This document shows positions 1 through 8,095 of a stretch of 64,000 bases of DNA, in pieces; within the stretch, counting starts at the first letter, position 1; each line of letters begins with the position of its first letter. Origin of the DNA: Hyphomicrobiales bacterium (GTDB lineage: Bacteria; Pseudomonadota; Alphaproteobacteria; Rhizobiales; Rhizobiaceae). The notes under the pieces are model-generated. The model had not been told where the DNA came from, searched no databases, and was given only the letters and a program-made list of their open reading frames with translations. The DNA lies in NCBI GenBank assembly GCA_900471515.1, contig UCFC01000009.1, positions 36,561 through 100,560 of the forward strand, written 5' to 3'. Made by a program: the position numbers and the translations under genes.

Positions 1-292
1 AGCGCGAAAGGATCATGTTGCCGAACTGACGGCGCTTGTAGTCGGTCGGGCGCCGGCCGGCAGCGTCCGAAACCTTGAGCACATCGACCGTCGGACCCCA
101 GAGGTAAAAATGATCGGGCAAGAGGCGCGCGATCTCGTCCGACTGGCGGACATTACCCGAACGGTCCCAATAATTCTCCACCTCCTGCAGGGCGATAATG
201 TCGCTGTCCTTGACGGTTTCGACGATCCGTTCCAGATCGTAGCGATCATCACGGCCACGAGTGTATTGAATATTATAGGTGGTGATCAGCAT
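1..292 (-). CDS. Endonuclease/exonuclease/phosphatase family protein (5' part only)
   Basis: The minus strand reads MLITTYNIQYTRGRDDR followed later by DSDIIALQEVENYW, the N-terminal signature of the EEP metallo-phosphohydrolase fold (early Asn, then the metal-binding Glu in LQEVE). About 97 codons are visible and the rest lies beyond the left edge. The chosen ATG at 292 has GAGG four bases upstream; an in-frame ATG at 304 lacks a ribosome site. Members hydrolyse phosphodiesters in nucleic acids, phospholipids or inositol phosphates, so substrate cannot be told. It is divergent from the LacI-PfkB fusion gene and shares a candidate operator with it, which suggests a role in phosphorus-ester breakdown (inference). 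Confidence 0.8.
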   Translation of the reverse strand, partial: MLITTYNIQYTRGRDDRYDLERIVETVKDSDIIALQEVENYWDRSGNVRQSDEIARLLPDHFYLWGPTVDVLKVSDAAGRRPTDYKRRQFGNMILSR

Positions 293-327
293 GAAGCCTC
301 GCATAAATTTGAGTTGCGCTACACCAA

Positions 328-340
328 GAAAACGTTTCAT
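328..340. promoter_or_regulatory. Candidate LacI-type operator O1
   Basis: The plus strand contains AAACGTTT (330-337); on the minus strand it reads ATGAAACGTTTTC. The same word, ATGAAACGTTTCC, occurs at 1821-1833 before ugpB. LacI-family operators are palindromes with a central CG pair, which this has. It lies between the divergent EEP gene and the LacI-PfkB gene, so it could control both. Confidence 0.5.
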
Positions 341-351
341 TGTGTAGTCAC
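334..351 (+). promoter_or_regulatory. Weak PhoB-box-like 18-mer
   Basis: GTTTCATTGTGTAGTCAC matches the E. coli Pho-box consensus CTGTCATAAAACTGTCAC at 10 of 18 positions, all 10 within the two 7-base half-sites (10 of 14). It points towards the LacI-PfkB gene and overlaps candidate operator O1. No good -10 follows at the expected distance, so support is weaker than for the boxes at 1799, 7240 and 13961. Confidence 0.3.
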
Positions 352-505
352 GCGAGGGCTAATCCGCGAATATGAAATTTCCGACACGCTTCTATGATGA
401 TTGCATGAACCTTCAGTCCCACCCGACCACGATTTCCATCCCCCGCACTGGAACCGCAACTGCCGGAATGCGCGCCGCCCCGCTCTCCACGGACGTCATC
501 ACGCC

Positions 506-1687
506 ATGAAAGCCCGCGCCACCATCAAGGATGTCGCCCGGCTGGCGCGCGTATCCGTCGGCACGGTGAGCCGTGTCGTCAACGGAAATCCTGCCGTGAC
601 AGAGCAGAACCGCCGCGCCGTCTTCGACGCGATCCAGCGGCTGGGATACAGGCCAAGCTCCGTCGCACGCTCCCTGGTCGGACAGACCGAACAGGCCCGC
701 CGCGGCATCACGCTGCCACCCGACGCGCCGCGGCTGACGACGATCGGCTATGTCAGCATCGACCATTCCATTCTGACGGACGAGATGCCGCCGGCCGGCA
801 GCCGCGTTTCCGCCCGGCTCATTCATCGCTCGGTCGGCGGGCCTGCCACGAATGTAGCGATTGCCGCCAGCCGCCTGGGCGGCGACTTTCCGGTCGCGGT
901 CAACCTGATTTCTTCGCTCGGCGACGATCCCGAGAGCGATTGGGCGCTGGCGCAGCTGCTCGAATGCGGTCTTAATGTCGAGGCCGTCGAGCGTGTTGCC
1001 GGCGGGCGGCTGTCACGCAGCGTCATCATCGTGGAAACGGGCGGCCGGCGAACGATCCTCAACGAGCCGCTGTCATTGCCGGTGCCGCGCATTCGTGATT
1101 ATCTGGGCGAAGCGGTTGCCAGGGGCGGACGCCACTGCCTGCATCTGGAAGGTTTCCGGGTAGGGTTGCTCGACGAATTGCGCCTGACCGGCGCGATGCG
1201 CCCCGAACTCGTGACGATCGACACGACCGGCCTGCCGGCGCATTGGCAGACTCCTGCCGCATTCGACGAGCTGCGCCGCGCCTGCGACTTCATTTTCATG
1301 AGCCGGCCCGCCGCGCGCCAGTTGCTGGGCGGACAGATAGACGAAGCCGCGCTCGTGGAAGCTCTGGCGAAGCGTGTCGAAGGTGATGGCGCCAGCGTGG
1401 TGCTGACCATGGGTGCCGTCGGCTCGGCGCTTATCCGGCCCGGCGCCGCGCCCATCATTGTGCCGGCACTAGCGGTGGAGCCTGTCGATGTGACAGGCGC
1501 TGGCGATATCTTCGTCGGCGTGTTCCTCGCCGTCTACCTTAATAGCCGCAACGCGGAACTGGCGGCACGCTGGGCGGCGGTCGGCGCCTCCTATTCCATC
1601 GGCGCCGTCGGGGTGAACGCGGTCGAAATCACCGCCCAACTGGTAACACAGGGCCTGGCGGCTCCGAGCGAATCCGCCGGATCCTGA
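506..1687 (+). CDS. LacI-type HTH fused to PfkB-family carbohydrate kinase
   Basis: This 393-residue protein joins a LacI-family DNA-binding head (residues 1-55: TIKDVARLARVSVGTVSRVV, then the hinge-like LGYRPSSVARSL) to a PfkB/ribokinase domain rather than the usual periplasmic-binding-protein sensor domain. Both PfkB signatures are intact: GGPATN (Gly111-Asn116) and DVTGAGD with the catalytic Asp at about 334. The ATG at 506 was chosen because the HTH begins directly after it; the frame is open 35 codons further up without homology. The gene lies next to a ugp operon whose promoter carries the same candidate operator as its own. I infer a regulator that senses, and may phosphorylate, the sugar moiety released from the imported phosphoester. 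Whether the kinase is active is unknown. Confidence 0.85.
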   Translation: MKARATIKDVARLARVSVGTVSRVVNGNPAVTEQNRRAVFDAIQRLGYRPSSVARSLVGQTEQARRGITLPPDAPRLTTIGYVSIDHSILTDEMPPAGSRVSARLIHRSVGGPATNVAIAASRLGGDFPVAVNLISSLGDDPESDWALAQLLECGLNVEAVERVAGGRLSRSVIIVETGGRRTILNEPLSLPVPRIRDYLGEAVARGGRHCLHLEGFRVGLLDELRLTGAMRPELVTIDTTGLPAHWQTPAAFDELRRACDFIFMSRPAARQLLGGQIDEAALVEALAKRVEGDGASVVLTMGAVGSALIRPGAAPIIVPALAVEPVDVTGAGDIFVGVFLAVYLNSRNAELAARWAAVGASYSIGAVGVNAVEITAQLVTQGLAAPSESAGS

Positions 1688-1798
1688 GCCCGCCTGCAAA
1701 TTCCTACCCTTTTTTCTTCCCGCGCCACCACGCGGGAAGTCCCCAACATATTGCCGGCCGGCAGGCGATCCTCCCGTCAGAGCTGAAACGTCACTAAT

Positions 1799-1816
1799 CC
1801 TACACAAAGCCGTCAC
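1799..1816 (+). promoter_or_regulatory. PhoB-box-like site upstream of ugpB
   Basis: CCTACACAAAGCCGTCAC agrees with 11 of 18 positions of the E. coli Pho-box consensus and is 16/18 identical to the site before phnF at 7240-7257. A further GTCAC half-site lies one period upstream (1790-1794). It ends 93 bases before the ugpB start and is directly followed by the LacI-type operator at 1821-1834, so activation by PhoB and repression by the fusion regulator may meet here. Confidence 0.5.
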
Positions 1817-1820
1817 GCCA

Positions 1821-1834
1821 ATGAAACGTTTCCA
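1821..1834. promoter_or_regulatory. Candidate LacI-type operator O2
   Basis: Contains GAAACGTTTC (1823-1832), a perfect 10-base palindrome with central CG, within ATGAAACGTTTCC. The 11-base word ATGAAACGTTT is repeated on the minus strand at 330-340 before the LacI-PfkB gene. The position just downstream of the PhoB-like box would place it over the -10 region. Confidence 0.55.
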
Positions 1835-1908
1835 CGATTGGAAATCGCGCGTTATCGCGGGGCCAATCGTTTTCCGGCTGCCGCATGAAACGAATTTTGG
1901 AGATAGGG

Positions 1909-3240
1909 ATGTTCAAGACTGCTCTTATCGCAGCCACCACTCTTGCGGTGCTGTCCGCTGCTGCGCCCGCGAGCGCCAAGACCGAAATCAACATGTGGTT
2001 CGGCCTCTCGGGCCGTCTGCAGAAAGAAGTGCTCGCCCAGTGCGATCGCTTCAACCAGAGCCAGAACGACTACCACATCAACTGCACCCGCGAAGGCAGC
2101 TACGACGAAATCTTCCAGAAGGCGATGGCCGCCGTTCGCGCCGGCAACCAGCCCCACATCCTGCAGGTGGTCGATCGCGGCACCGGCACCATGATGCTCT
2201 CGGGCGCCGTCATTCCGGCCTATCAGCTGGTCGAAGAAACCGGCATCAAGGTCAACTGGGACGATTATTTCCCGGTTATCGGCAATTATTACGCCGGCCG
2301 CGACGGCAAGCTCTGGGCTTTCCCGTTCAACTCCTCGACCGCCATGGTCTATTACAACATCGATCAGCTGAAGGCTGCCGGTTACGACCGCTTCCCGGAG
2401 ACTTGGGAAGACTTCGACAACCTGCTGGTGGCACTGCGCGACAAGGCCGGCTCGAAGTGCCCGGTCGCCTGGACGATCGATCTCTGGTCCGACATGGAGC
2501 AGTTCTCGGCGATCCACAACATTCCGGTCGCCACCGAAAATAACGGTTACGACGGCCTCGACGCCCAGCTCGAAATCAACAAGACGCTGTTCGTCAAGCA
2601 TATGGAACGCCAGAAGCGCTGGTTCGATCAGGGTCTCGCCAAATACGATCCGAACGTCGATACCCGGCGCGACATGTTCGTCAACGGCCAGTGCGCGATC
2701 TTCTTCGACTCGATCGCCGGCTTCACCACGACCGATGAGTTGGCTCGTCCGAAGGGCACGCACTGGACGGTTGCCCAGCTGCCGCACAACAAGGACGTAG
2801 CGCCGATCAACAGCCTCGTCGGCGGCGCCGCATTATGGACGATGAAGGGCTTCTCCAAGGAAGAGTACAAGGCCGTCGCCGCCTTCTACCAGTTCATCGC
2901 CCAGCCGGAACAGCAGAAGCTCTGGTCCGACGGCACCGGCTACATCCCGGTCACCAAGTCGGCCTATAACGACCTCGTTGCGTCAGGCTATTACCAGCAG
3001 GACGGCAAGGTCAACCGCGACCTCGCCGTCAAGAGCCTGACCCGCGCAACGCCGACGCCGCTCTCCAAGGGCGTTCGCCTCGGCAACTACGTCGAAATCC
3101 GCAACATCATCACCGAAGAGATCCAGAAGGCCCTCAACAACCAGGTGACGATGCAGCAGGCTCTCGACACCGCAACCGAGCGCGGCAACCAGCTGCTCAA
3201 GCGCTTCGCCGATACCTATCCGGGCGCCAAGCTGCCCTGA
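1909..3240 (+). CDS. ugpB: ABC transporter substrate-binding protein, sn-glycerol-3-phosphate type (UgpB)
   Basis: This 443-residue periplasmic protein begins with a Sec signal peptide (MFKTALIAATTLAVLSAAAPASA, cleavage near residue 23). The mature part is a family-1 solute-binding protein with UgpB-like stretches: EINMWFGLSGRLQKEV, FNQSQNDYHINC, GNQPHILQVVDRGTGTMMLSGAVIPAYQL and NSSTAMVYYN. The ATG at 1909 has GGAGA at 1899-1903; an ATG at 1885 in the same frame has none. It is the first gene of ugpBAEC-phosphoesterase. UgpB proteins bind glycerol-3-phosphate or glycerophosphodiesters; the exact ligand here cannot be read from sequence. Confidence 0.9.
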   Translation: MFKTALIAATTLAVLSAAAPASAKTEINMWFGLSGRLQKEVLAQCDRFNQSQNDYHINCTREGSYDEIFQKAMAAVRAGNQPHILQVVDRGTGTMMLSGAVIPAYQLVEETGIKVNWDDYFPVIGNYYAGRDGKLWAFPFNSSTAMVYYNIDQLKAAGYDRFPETWEDFDNLLVALRDKAGSKCPVAWTIDLWSDMEQFSAIHNIPVATENNGYDGLDAQLEINKTLFVKHMERQKRWFDQGLAKYDPNVDTRRDMFVNGQCAIFFDSIAGFTTTDELARPKGTHWTVAQLPHNKDVAPINSLVGGAALWTMKGFSKEEYKAVAAFYQFIAQPEQQKLWSDGTGYIPVTKSAYNDLVASGYYQQDGKVNRDLAVKSLTRATPTPLSKGVRLGNYVEIRNIITEEIQKALNNQVTMQQALDTATERGNQLLKRFADTYPGAKLP

Positions 3241-3268
3241 TCGGCAGACCTGCCTTTGCCTGACTACG

Positions 3269-3300
3269 CCAATCCGGACTGCGCCAGCGCCCCGGATTGG
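3269..3300. repeat. Intercistronic stem-loop after ugpB
   Basis: CCAATCCGG (3269-3277) pairs perfectly with CCGGATTGG (3292-3300) across a 14-base loop, without a following T-tract. It lies between ugpB and ugpA. Hairpins of this kind often shield the upstream message and so raise the binding protein over the membrane subunits. Confidence 0.6.
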
Positions 3301-3332
3301 CTCCCCGATGTCCCATCGCCCGAGCATTCCGC

Positions 3333-4244
3333 ATGATCAAACGCGTCATCTTCGAAGACCGGTGGCTGCCCTATCTGCTGATAGCGCCGCAACTGCTGAT
3401 CATCTTCGTGTTCTTCTACTGGCCGACCGGCCAGGCCCTTTTCTGGTCCTTCACGCTGGAACCGCCGTTCGGCGGCGACGCCGTCTGGGTCGGCCTGCGC
3501 AACATTGCCGAAATCCTCGCCAGCCCGGTCTATCACACTGCCATTCGCAACACGCTGATCATGTCGGTATCGACCACGACCATCTCGCTGGGCCTCGGGC
3601 TGATCTTTGCGGTCTTCGCCGACCGCGGCCTGCGCGGAACGATCTTCTATAAGACCGCGATCATGTGGCCCTATGCGGTCGCGGCACCCGTCGCCGCGGT
3701 CGCCTGGCAGTATATTTTCCAGCCGCAGATCGGCTTCATCGGTATCCTGAACCAATGGTATCCGGGTATCTGGAACCCGTCGCTCAGCGGCACGGACGCC
3801 CTCATCATGGTCGTCATCGCCTCGAGCTGGACGTCGATCACTTTCAATTTCGTCTTCTTCCTGGCTGGCCTGCAGGCCATTCCGAACAATCTCGTCGAAG
3901 CCGCCGCCATGGACGGAGCCGGACCGGTGCGCCGTTTCTTCGATCTCGTTTTCCCGCTGATCTCGCCGACCTTCTTCCTGCTTCTGGTGCTCAACGTCGC
4001 GACCTCCTTCACCGAGGGCTTCGGCATCATCAACGTCATGACCCAGGGCGGGCCGGGCAACGCCACCCAGACCATGGTCTACAAGATCTACAAGGACGGT
4101 TTCATCGGGCTCGACCTTTCCTCGTCCTCGGCCCAATCGCTGATCCTGATGCTGCTGGTCATCTCCGTCACCCTCCTTCAGTTCCGCTTCGTCGAGCGCA
4201 AGGTTCACTACGCCGGCTCCGACAAGGGGGAGGCCGGCGAATGA
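3333..4244 (+). CDS. ugpA: ABC transporter permease, glycerol-3-phosphate type (UgpA)
   Basis: A 303-residue MalF-type inner-membrane permease starting MIKRVIFEDRWLPYLLIAPQ, close to the usual UgpA N-terminus, with about six hydrophobic segments. The cytoplasmic EAA loop is present as EAAAMDGAGPVRRFFDLVFP, which docks onto the ATPase. The ATG at 3333 fits the family start; a TTG at 3297 in the same frame would add 12 residues read from the intercistronic hairpin. The stop overlaps the ugpE start by four bases (ATGA), implying translational coupling. Confidence 0.9.
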   Translation: MIKRVIFEDRWLPYLLIAPQLLIIFVFFYWPTGQALFWSFTLEPPFGGDAVWVGLRNIAEILASPVYHTAIRNTLIMSVSTTTISLGLGLIFAVFADRGLRGTIFYKTAIMWPYAVAAPVAAVAWQYIFQPQIGFIGILNQWYPGIWNPSLSGTDALIMVVIASSWTSITFNFVFFLAGLQAIPNNLVEAAAMDGAGPVRRFFDLVFPLISPTFFLLLVLNVATSFTEGFGIINVMTQGGPGNATQTMVYKIYKDGFIGLDLSSSSAQSLILMLLVISVTLLQFRFVERKVHYAGSDKGEAGE

Positions 4245-5155
4245 TCGAAAAGACACCGATCCTGAACACCGTCACGCACGCGATCATGATCGGCGGAGCG
4301 GCCCTCATGTGCTTCCCGATCTACGTATCGTTCATCACTGCGACGCTGCCGCTCGAACGCATGGCGGAGATCCCGAGGCCGCTGCTGCCGAGCGACCACC
4401 TGCTGATCAACATGGCCGCCGCCTGGGAGCGGGGCGGCTTCTCGACGCTTTACATGAACTCGCTGATTTCGGCAGTGACGATCATGGTCGGCAAGATCGT
4501 GATCGCGATGATCACCGCCTTCAGCCTCGTTTATTTCCGCTTCCGCTTCCGCGGCGTGGCCTTCTGGATGATCTTCATCACGCTGATGCTGCCGCTCGAG
4601 GTACGCATCGTTCCGACCTACGAGGTCGCCTCGAACGTGCTCCTGCCCTTCCAGAAAATCATGGAATGGACCGGCATCGTCTGGCTGGTGAAGGCGGCAT
4701 CCGGTATCCGCATCGATCTCAATCTCAGCCTCATCAACACCTATGCCGGACTGACCCTGCCGCTGATTGCGACCGCGACGGGCACCTTCCTGTTCCGCCA
4801 GTTCTTCCTGACCATTCCGGACGAACTGACCGAGGCGGCCAAGATGGACGGGTCGGGCGCCTTGCGCTTCCTCTGGGATATCCTGCTGCCGCTGTCACGG
4901 ACGAACATCGCAGCGCTGGCCGTGATCATGTTCGTCTTCGGCTGGAACCAGTATCTCTGGCCGCTTCTCGTCACATCAGGCCCGGCATACCGCACGCTCA
5001 CCATCGGCCTCACCTTCATGCAGCCCGGCGCCGACGGGGCCAACGACTGGAACGTCATCCTGGCCGGGGCGCTGCTCGTGATGATGCCGCCCGTCGCAGT
5101 CGTGATCTTCGCCCAGCGATGGTTCGTCAAGGGCCTGGTCAACTCGGAAAAATAG
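4241..5155 (+). CDS. ugpE: ABC transporter permease, glycerol-3-phosphate type (UgpE)
   Basis: A 304-residue MalG-type permease and partner of UgpA. It starts MIEKTPILNTVTHAIMIGG, has six predicted membrane spans, and carries the EAA loop EAAKMDGSGALRFLWDILLP followed by the C-terminal span WNVILAGALLVMMPPVAVVI. The length is a little over the roughly 280 residues usual for UgpE; the extra residues are an insertion around WTGIVWLVKAASGIRIDLNLSLINTYA. The start codon overlaps the ugpA stop. Confidence 0.9.
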   Translation: MIEKTPILNTVTHAIMIGGAALMCFPIYVSFITATLPLERMAEIPRPLLPSDHLLINMAAAWERGGFSTLYMNSLISAVTIMVGKIVIAMITAFSLVYFRFRFRGVAFWMIFITLMLPLEVRIVPTYEVASNVLLPFQKIMEWTGIVWLVKAASGIRIDLNLSLINTYAGLTLPLIATATGTFLFRQFFLTIPDELTEAAKMDGSGALRFLWDILLPLSRTNIAALAVIMFVFGWNQYLWPLLVTSGPAYRTLTIGLTFMQPGADGANDWNVILAGALLVMMPPVAVVIFAQRWFVKGLVNSEK

Positions 5156-5179
5156 GCCGCGCGCAAGGATCGATTTCAA

Positions 5180-6259
5180 ATGTCCGAAATAGTATTCACC
5201 AACGTCACCAAGTCGTTCGGTACGACACAGGTACTTCACGACCTCAGCCTGTCGATCGAGCGCGGCGCCTTCGCCGTCATCCTCGGCCCGTCGGGCTGCG
5301 GCAAGTCCACCCTGCTCAGAATGCTCGCCGGCCTCGAAAGGGTTTCGACCGGCAAGATCTCGATTGCCGGCCGGCAGGTCGAGGAATTGCAGCCGCGCGA
5401 GCGTGACGTCGCCATGGTGTTCCAGAACTATGCGCTTTATCCGCATATGTCGGTCGCCCAGAACCTCGGTTATTCGCTGACGGTTTCAGGCGTGAAGCGC
5501 GCCGAGATCGACCGTCGCGTTGCCGAAGTCGCCCAGGTGCTGCAGCTTGAGGACTATCTGAAGCGCAAGCCCGGCCAGCTCTCCGGCGGCCAGCGTCAGC
5601 GTGTCGCCATGGGCCGCGCCATCATCCGCGAACCGAAAGTGTTCCTGTTCGACGAGCCGCTGTCGAACCTCGACGCCAAGCTGCGCACCCAGATGCGGCT
5701 CGAAATCAAGCGCCTGCACCGCCGCCAGGGCGTCACCAGCCTGTTCGTCACCCACGACCAGATCGAGGCGATGACGCTCGCCGATGTCCTGATCGTCATG
5801 AACAAGGGCCGGATCGAGCAGATGGGCCGACCGGCCGACATTTATGAAAAGCCGGCAAGCGCCTTCGTCGCAAGCTTCCTCGGTTCGCCGCCGATGAACC
5901 TCATTCCGGCCGTCGTCGATGGCGACAGCCGCGGCATCGTACTCGGCGGCGACATCAAGGTTCCCCTCGAGCGTGTGCTGCCGGTCGCACCGGGCACGGA
6001 AATCGTTGCCGGAATCCGACCCGAGCACATGCAGGTCGGCGCGGGAGCGAACCTTCCGGTCGAATTCGTCGAGGAACTCGGCAATGGCCGGCAGGTCCAT
6101 CTGCGCATCGGCCAGACCGCATTGTCGGCGCTGCTGCCTGCAACCGACAAGCGGGCCGTCGGCCAGGCGCTGACGGTGAACCTGCCGTCCGAACATCTTC
6201 ATTTCTTCGGCCGCGACGGCCGCCTCATCGAAACGCAGCCGGCCAGCGCAGCCGCATAA
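5180..6259 (+). CDS. ugpC: ABC transporter ATP-binding protein (UgpC/MsmX type)
   Basis: This 359-residue ATPase belongs to the MalK/UgpC group. Visible motifs are Walker A GPSGCGKS, Q-loop MVFQNYALYPHMSV, signature LSGGQRQR, Walker B VFLFDEPLSNLD and the switch His in VTHDQIEAMT. The C-terminal TOBE/OB regulatory region runs from about residue 240 (GSPPMNL, GIRPEHM). It would energise UgpA/UgpE. It follows ugpE by 24 bases, preceded by AAGGA, and is followed 19 bases later by the phosphoesterase gene. Confidence 0.92.
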   Translation: MSEIVFTNVTKSFGTTQVLHDLSLSIERGAFAVILGPSGCGKSTLLRMLAGLERVSTGKISIAGRQVEELQPRERDVAMVFQNYALYPHMSVAQNLGYSLTVSGVKRAEIDRRVAEVAQVLQLEDYLKRKPGQLSGGQRQRVAMGRAIIREPKVFLFDEPLSNLDAKLRTQMRLEIKRLHRRQGVTSLFVTHDQIEAMTLADVLIVMNKGRIEQMGRPADIYEKPASAFVASFLGSPPMNLIPAVVDGDSRGIVLGGDIKVPLERVLPVAPGTEIVAGIRPEHMQVGAGANLPVEFVEELGNGRQVHLRIGQTALSALLPATDKRAVGQALTVNLPSEHLHFFGRDGRLIETQPASAAA

Positions 6260-6278
6260 ATATCCCCAGGAGACAGAC

Positions 6279-7142
6279 ATGCCGAAATTCATCCAGCTGA
6301 CCGACGTCCACCTCATGCCGCCCGGCAGCTCGCTCTTCGATACAGACCCGGAAGTGCGCCTGCGCCTGGCGCTGCGCGATATCAGCGCCCACCAGCCCGA
6401 TGCCGACTGGCTGATCTTCACCGGCGATCTCGCCCATCACGGCGAGGCCGAGGCCTATGCTCTGCTGCGCGACATTCTCGATCAGGAAACGACCATTCCC
6501 TACCGCCTGATGATCGGCAATCACGACAATCGCGACACGTTCCGATCTGTCTTCCCCGACCAGCCGGTCGATGAAAACGGCTTCGTGCAGTCGGTGATCG
6601 ACTACGACAGCTGCCGGCTCATCATGCTCGACACGATCGAACACGGCAAACATAGCGGTCATATGGACGCCGCCCGCCTTGCCTGGCTCGAAAGGCGGCT
6701 TGCCGAAGCGAGCGACCGGCCGGTCTATCTCTTCTTCCACCATCCGCCCTTCCGTATCGGCATGAACGGCGTCGACAATATCCGCATGGTCGACGACGAG
6801 GCGCTGTTGGCCGTACTGAAGACACATCCGGCGATCCGGCATATGTATTTCGGCCACGTCCACCGGCCGATCGCCGGCTCCTGGCACGGTATTCCGATGT
6901 CCATGTGCTACGGCCTCAACCACCAGGCCGCACTGAACCTCGGCGATTCCCGCCACCGCGACCGCGTCGGCCCGGCAGAATATGCCATCACGCTGATCGA
7001 CGGCCCCTCGACCGTCGTCCATTTCCACGACTTCCTCTACCTCTACCCGGAAATCGTCACACCCGGCATGGACGGCAGCGGCGGCTTCAAGCGGACGATG
7101 CGGACGGGCGCAGTACCGAGCCAGGCGATGCCGGAAAATTAA
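6279..7142 (+). CDS. Metallophosphoesterase, GpdQ/cyclic-nucleotide-phosphodiesterase-like
   Basis: This 287-residue cytoplasmic enzyme shows the five blocks of a dinuclear calcineurin-like phosphoesterase in order: DVH (residues 9-11), FTGDLAHHG, GNHDN, FFHHPPF and GHVHRP. The arrangement resembles GpdQ-type glycerophosphodiesterases and class III cyclic-nucleotide phosphodiesterases. AGGAGA lies a short distance before the ATG. As last gene of the ugp operon, it plausibly splits an imported phosphodiester to feed phosphate metabolism. Because no phnP lies in the phn set downstream, it could also open a cyclic ribose phosphate; that second idea is inference only. Confidence 0.85.
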   Translation: MPKFIQLTDVHLMPPGSSLFDTDPEVRLRLALRDISAHQPDADWLIFTGDLAHHGEAEAYALLRDILDQETTIPYRLMIGNHDNRDTFRSVFPDQPVDENGFVQSVIDYDSCRLIMLDTIEHGKHSGHMDAARLAWLERRLAEASDRPVYLFFHHPPFRIGMNGVDNIRMVDDEALLAVLKTHPAIRHMYFGHVHRPIAGSWHGIPMSMCYGLNHQAALNLGDSRHRDRVGPAEYAITLIDGPSTVVHFHDFLYLYPEIVTPGMDGSGGFKRTMRTGAVPSQAMPEN

Positions 7143-7179
7143 GTTCGGCCGGCTGGGGCATCAGCGGTAGCCGAACTTC

Positions 7180-7220
7180 GTCACCTGCCGACCGGCAAGC
7201 CGGCAGGTGACATTTCTTTT
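7180..7220 (+). terminator. Rho-independent terminator of the ugp operon
   Basis: An 11-base perfect stem, GTCACCTGCCG (7180-7190) with CGGCAGGTGAC (7201-7211), and a 10-base loop, followed by ATTTCTTTT. It lies 37 bases after the phosphoesterase stop and separates the ugp operon from the phn operon. Confidence 0.8.
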
Positions 7221-7239
7221 GTGCCCAATTTTGCGTCGC

Positions 7240-7273
7240 CCTACACAAAAGCGTCACCGACGACAGCTATGTT
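7240..7273 (+). promoter_or_regulatory. PhoB box and -10 element of the phnF-phnM operon
   Basis: CCTACACAAAAGCGTCAC (7240-7257) matches the E. coli Pho-box consensus at 12 of 18 positions. Exactly ten bases later comes TATGTT (7268-7273), a -10-like hexamer. That spacing is typical of PhoB-activated promoters where the box replaces the -35. The predicted transcript start near 7280 falls inside the repeat pair at 7278-7310. Confidence 0.6.
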
Positions 7274-7277
7274 TAGG

Positions 7278-7310
7278 TCATCCGAATGAATTTTGGATTC
7301 ATCCGAATGA
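7278..7310. promoter_or_regulatory. Paired 12-mers, candidate PhnF operator
   Basis: TCATCCGAATGA occurs twice, at 7278-7289 and 7299-7310, starting 21 bases apart (two helical turns). Each copy is an imperfect palindrome (TCAT...ATGA). The pair spans the predicted transcript start and the start-codon region of the GntR-type phnF gene, as expected for autoregulation. Confidence 0.5.
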
Positions 7311-8095
7311 CAGACGAAAAACATCCGATCGACATGAAATCGCGCTCCGGCCAGTGGCAGATCGTCGAGCGACACATCAACCGGGATATCGCCTCGGGCG
7401 CGCTCGCGCCGGGAAGCCGCCTGCCGACGGAATCCGAGATCATGGAGCAATTCAAGGTCGGCCGCCACAGCGTCCGGCGGGCGATCGCCGAACTGGCATC
7501 CGCCGGCAAGGTGCGGGTCGAGCAGGGCCGCGGCACCTTCGTGGAAGAGCACTCCGTCATCACCTACAATATTGCCCGGCGAACGCGCTTCCGCAAAAAC
7601 CTGCTGGAACAGGGGCGCGTGCCTTCCGGGCAGCCGGTGTCGGAATCCGAGATTGTCGCACCGCCCGGCATCGCCGCTGCGTTAAAGCTTCCCGAGGGTG
7701 CAAAGGTCTACATGATCGCCCGGCGGGGTTTTGCCGATGACGTGCCGATCAGCCTCAGCCACTCCTATCATCCGGTGGAGCGGTTCCCGAACATGCATCT
7801 GCGCCGCCGCGCGGGTGAATCCGTCACCAGCATCTACGCTGCCTTCGGCATCCCCGACTATGTCAGGCAGAGCACCATGATCCTCACCCGCCGGGCGATC
7901 GGCGACGAGGCGCAGCTTCTCGCCCAATCGCCACAGCAGCCGGTGCTCGTCGTCCAGAAGACCGACGTCGACATGGAAGGCCGGCCGATCGCCTATTCCG
8001 AGACCGTCTGGGCCGGAGAGCGCGTGCAATTCAGCATTGACAACGAGCCGGAGGATCGCGCGGCGACACCGGCGAAAGGACAGGACGATGAATGA
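7307..8095 (+). CDS. phnF: GntR/HutC-family regulator of phosphonate genes (PhnF)
   Basis: The protein has an N-terminal winged helix (QWQIVERHINRDIASGALAPGSRLPTESEIMEQFKVGRHSVRRAIAELASAGKVRVEQGRGTFV, described here by its end motifs LPTES and GRGTFV) and a C-terminal UTRA ligand-binding domain (from about residue 90). It is about 262 residues, near the usual 240. The start is uncertain: ATG at 7286 would be almost leaderless given the predicted promoter, ATG at 7307 has GGA ten bases upstream, and ATG at 7334 also fits the domain. It overlaps phnG by eight bases and so heads the C-P lyase operon. Confidence 0.8.
   Translation: MTDEKHPIDMKSRSGQWQIVERHINRDIASGALAPGSRLPTESEIMEQFKVGRHSVRRAIAELASAGKVRVEQGRGTFVEEHSVITYNIARRTRFRKNLLEQGRVPSGQPVSESEIVAPPGIAAALKLPEGAKVYMIARRGFADDVPISLSHSYHPVERFPNMHLRRRAGESVTSIYAAFGIPDYVRQSTMILTRRAIGDEAQLLAQSPQQPVLVVQKTDVDMEGRPIAYSETVWAGERVQFSIDNEPEDRAATPAKGQDDE

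Noticed and set aside
110..397. 95-codon plus-strand frame at the left end
   Set aside because: The minus strand here encodes the N-terminus of an EEP hydrolase with its signature residues, and this plus frame covers the promoter region.
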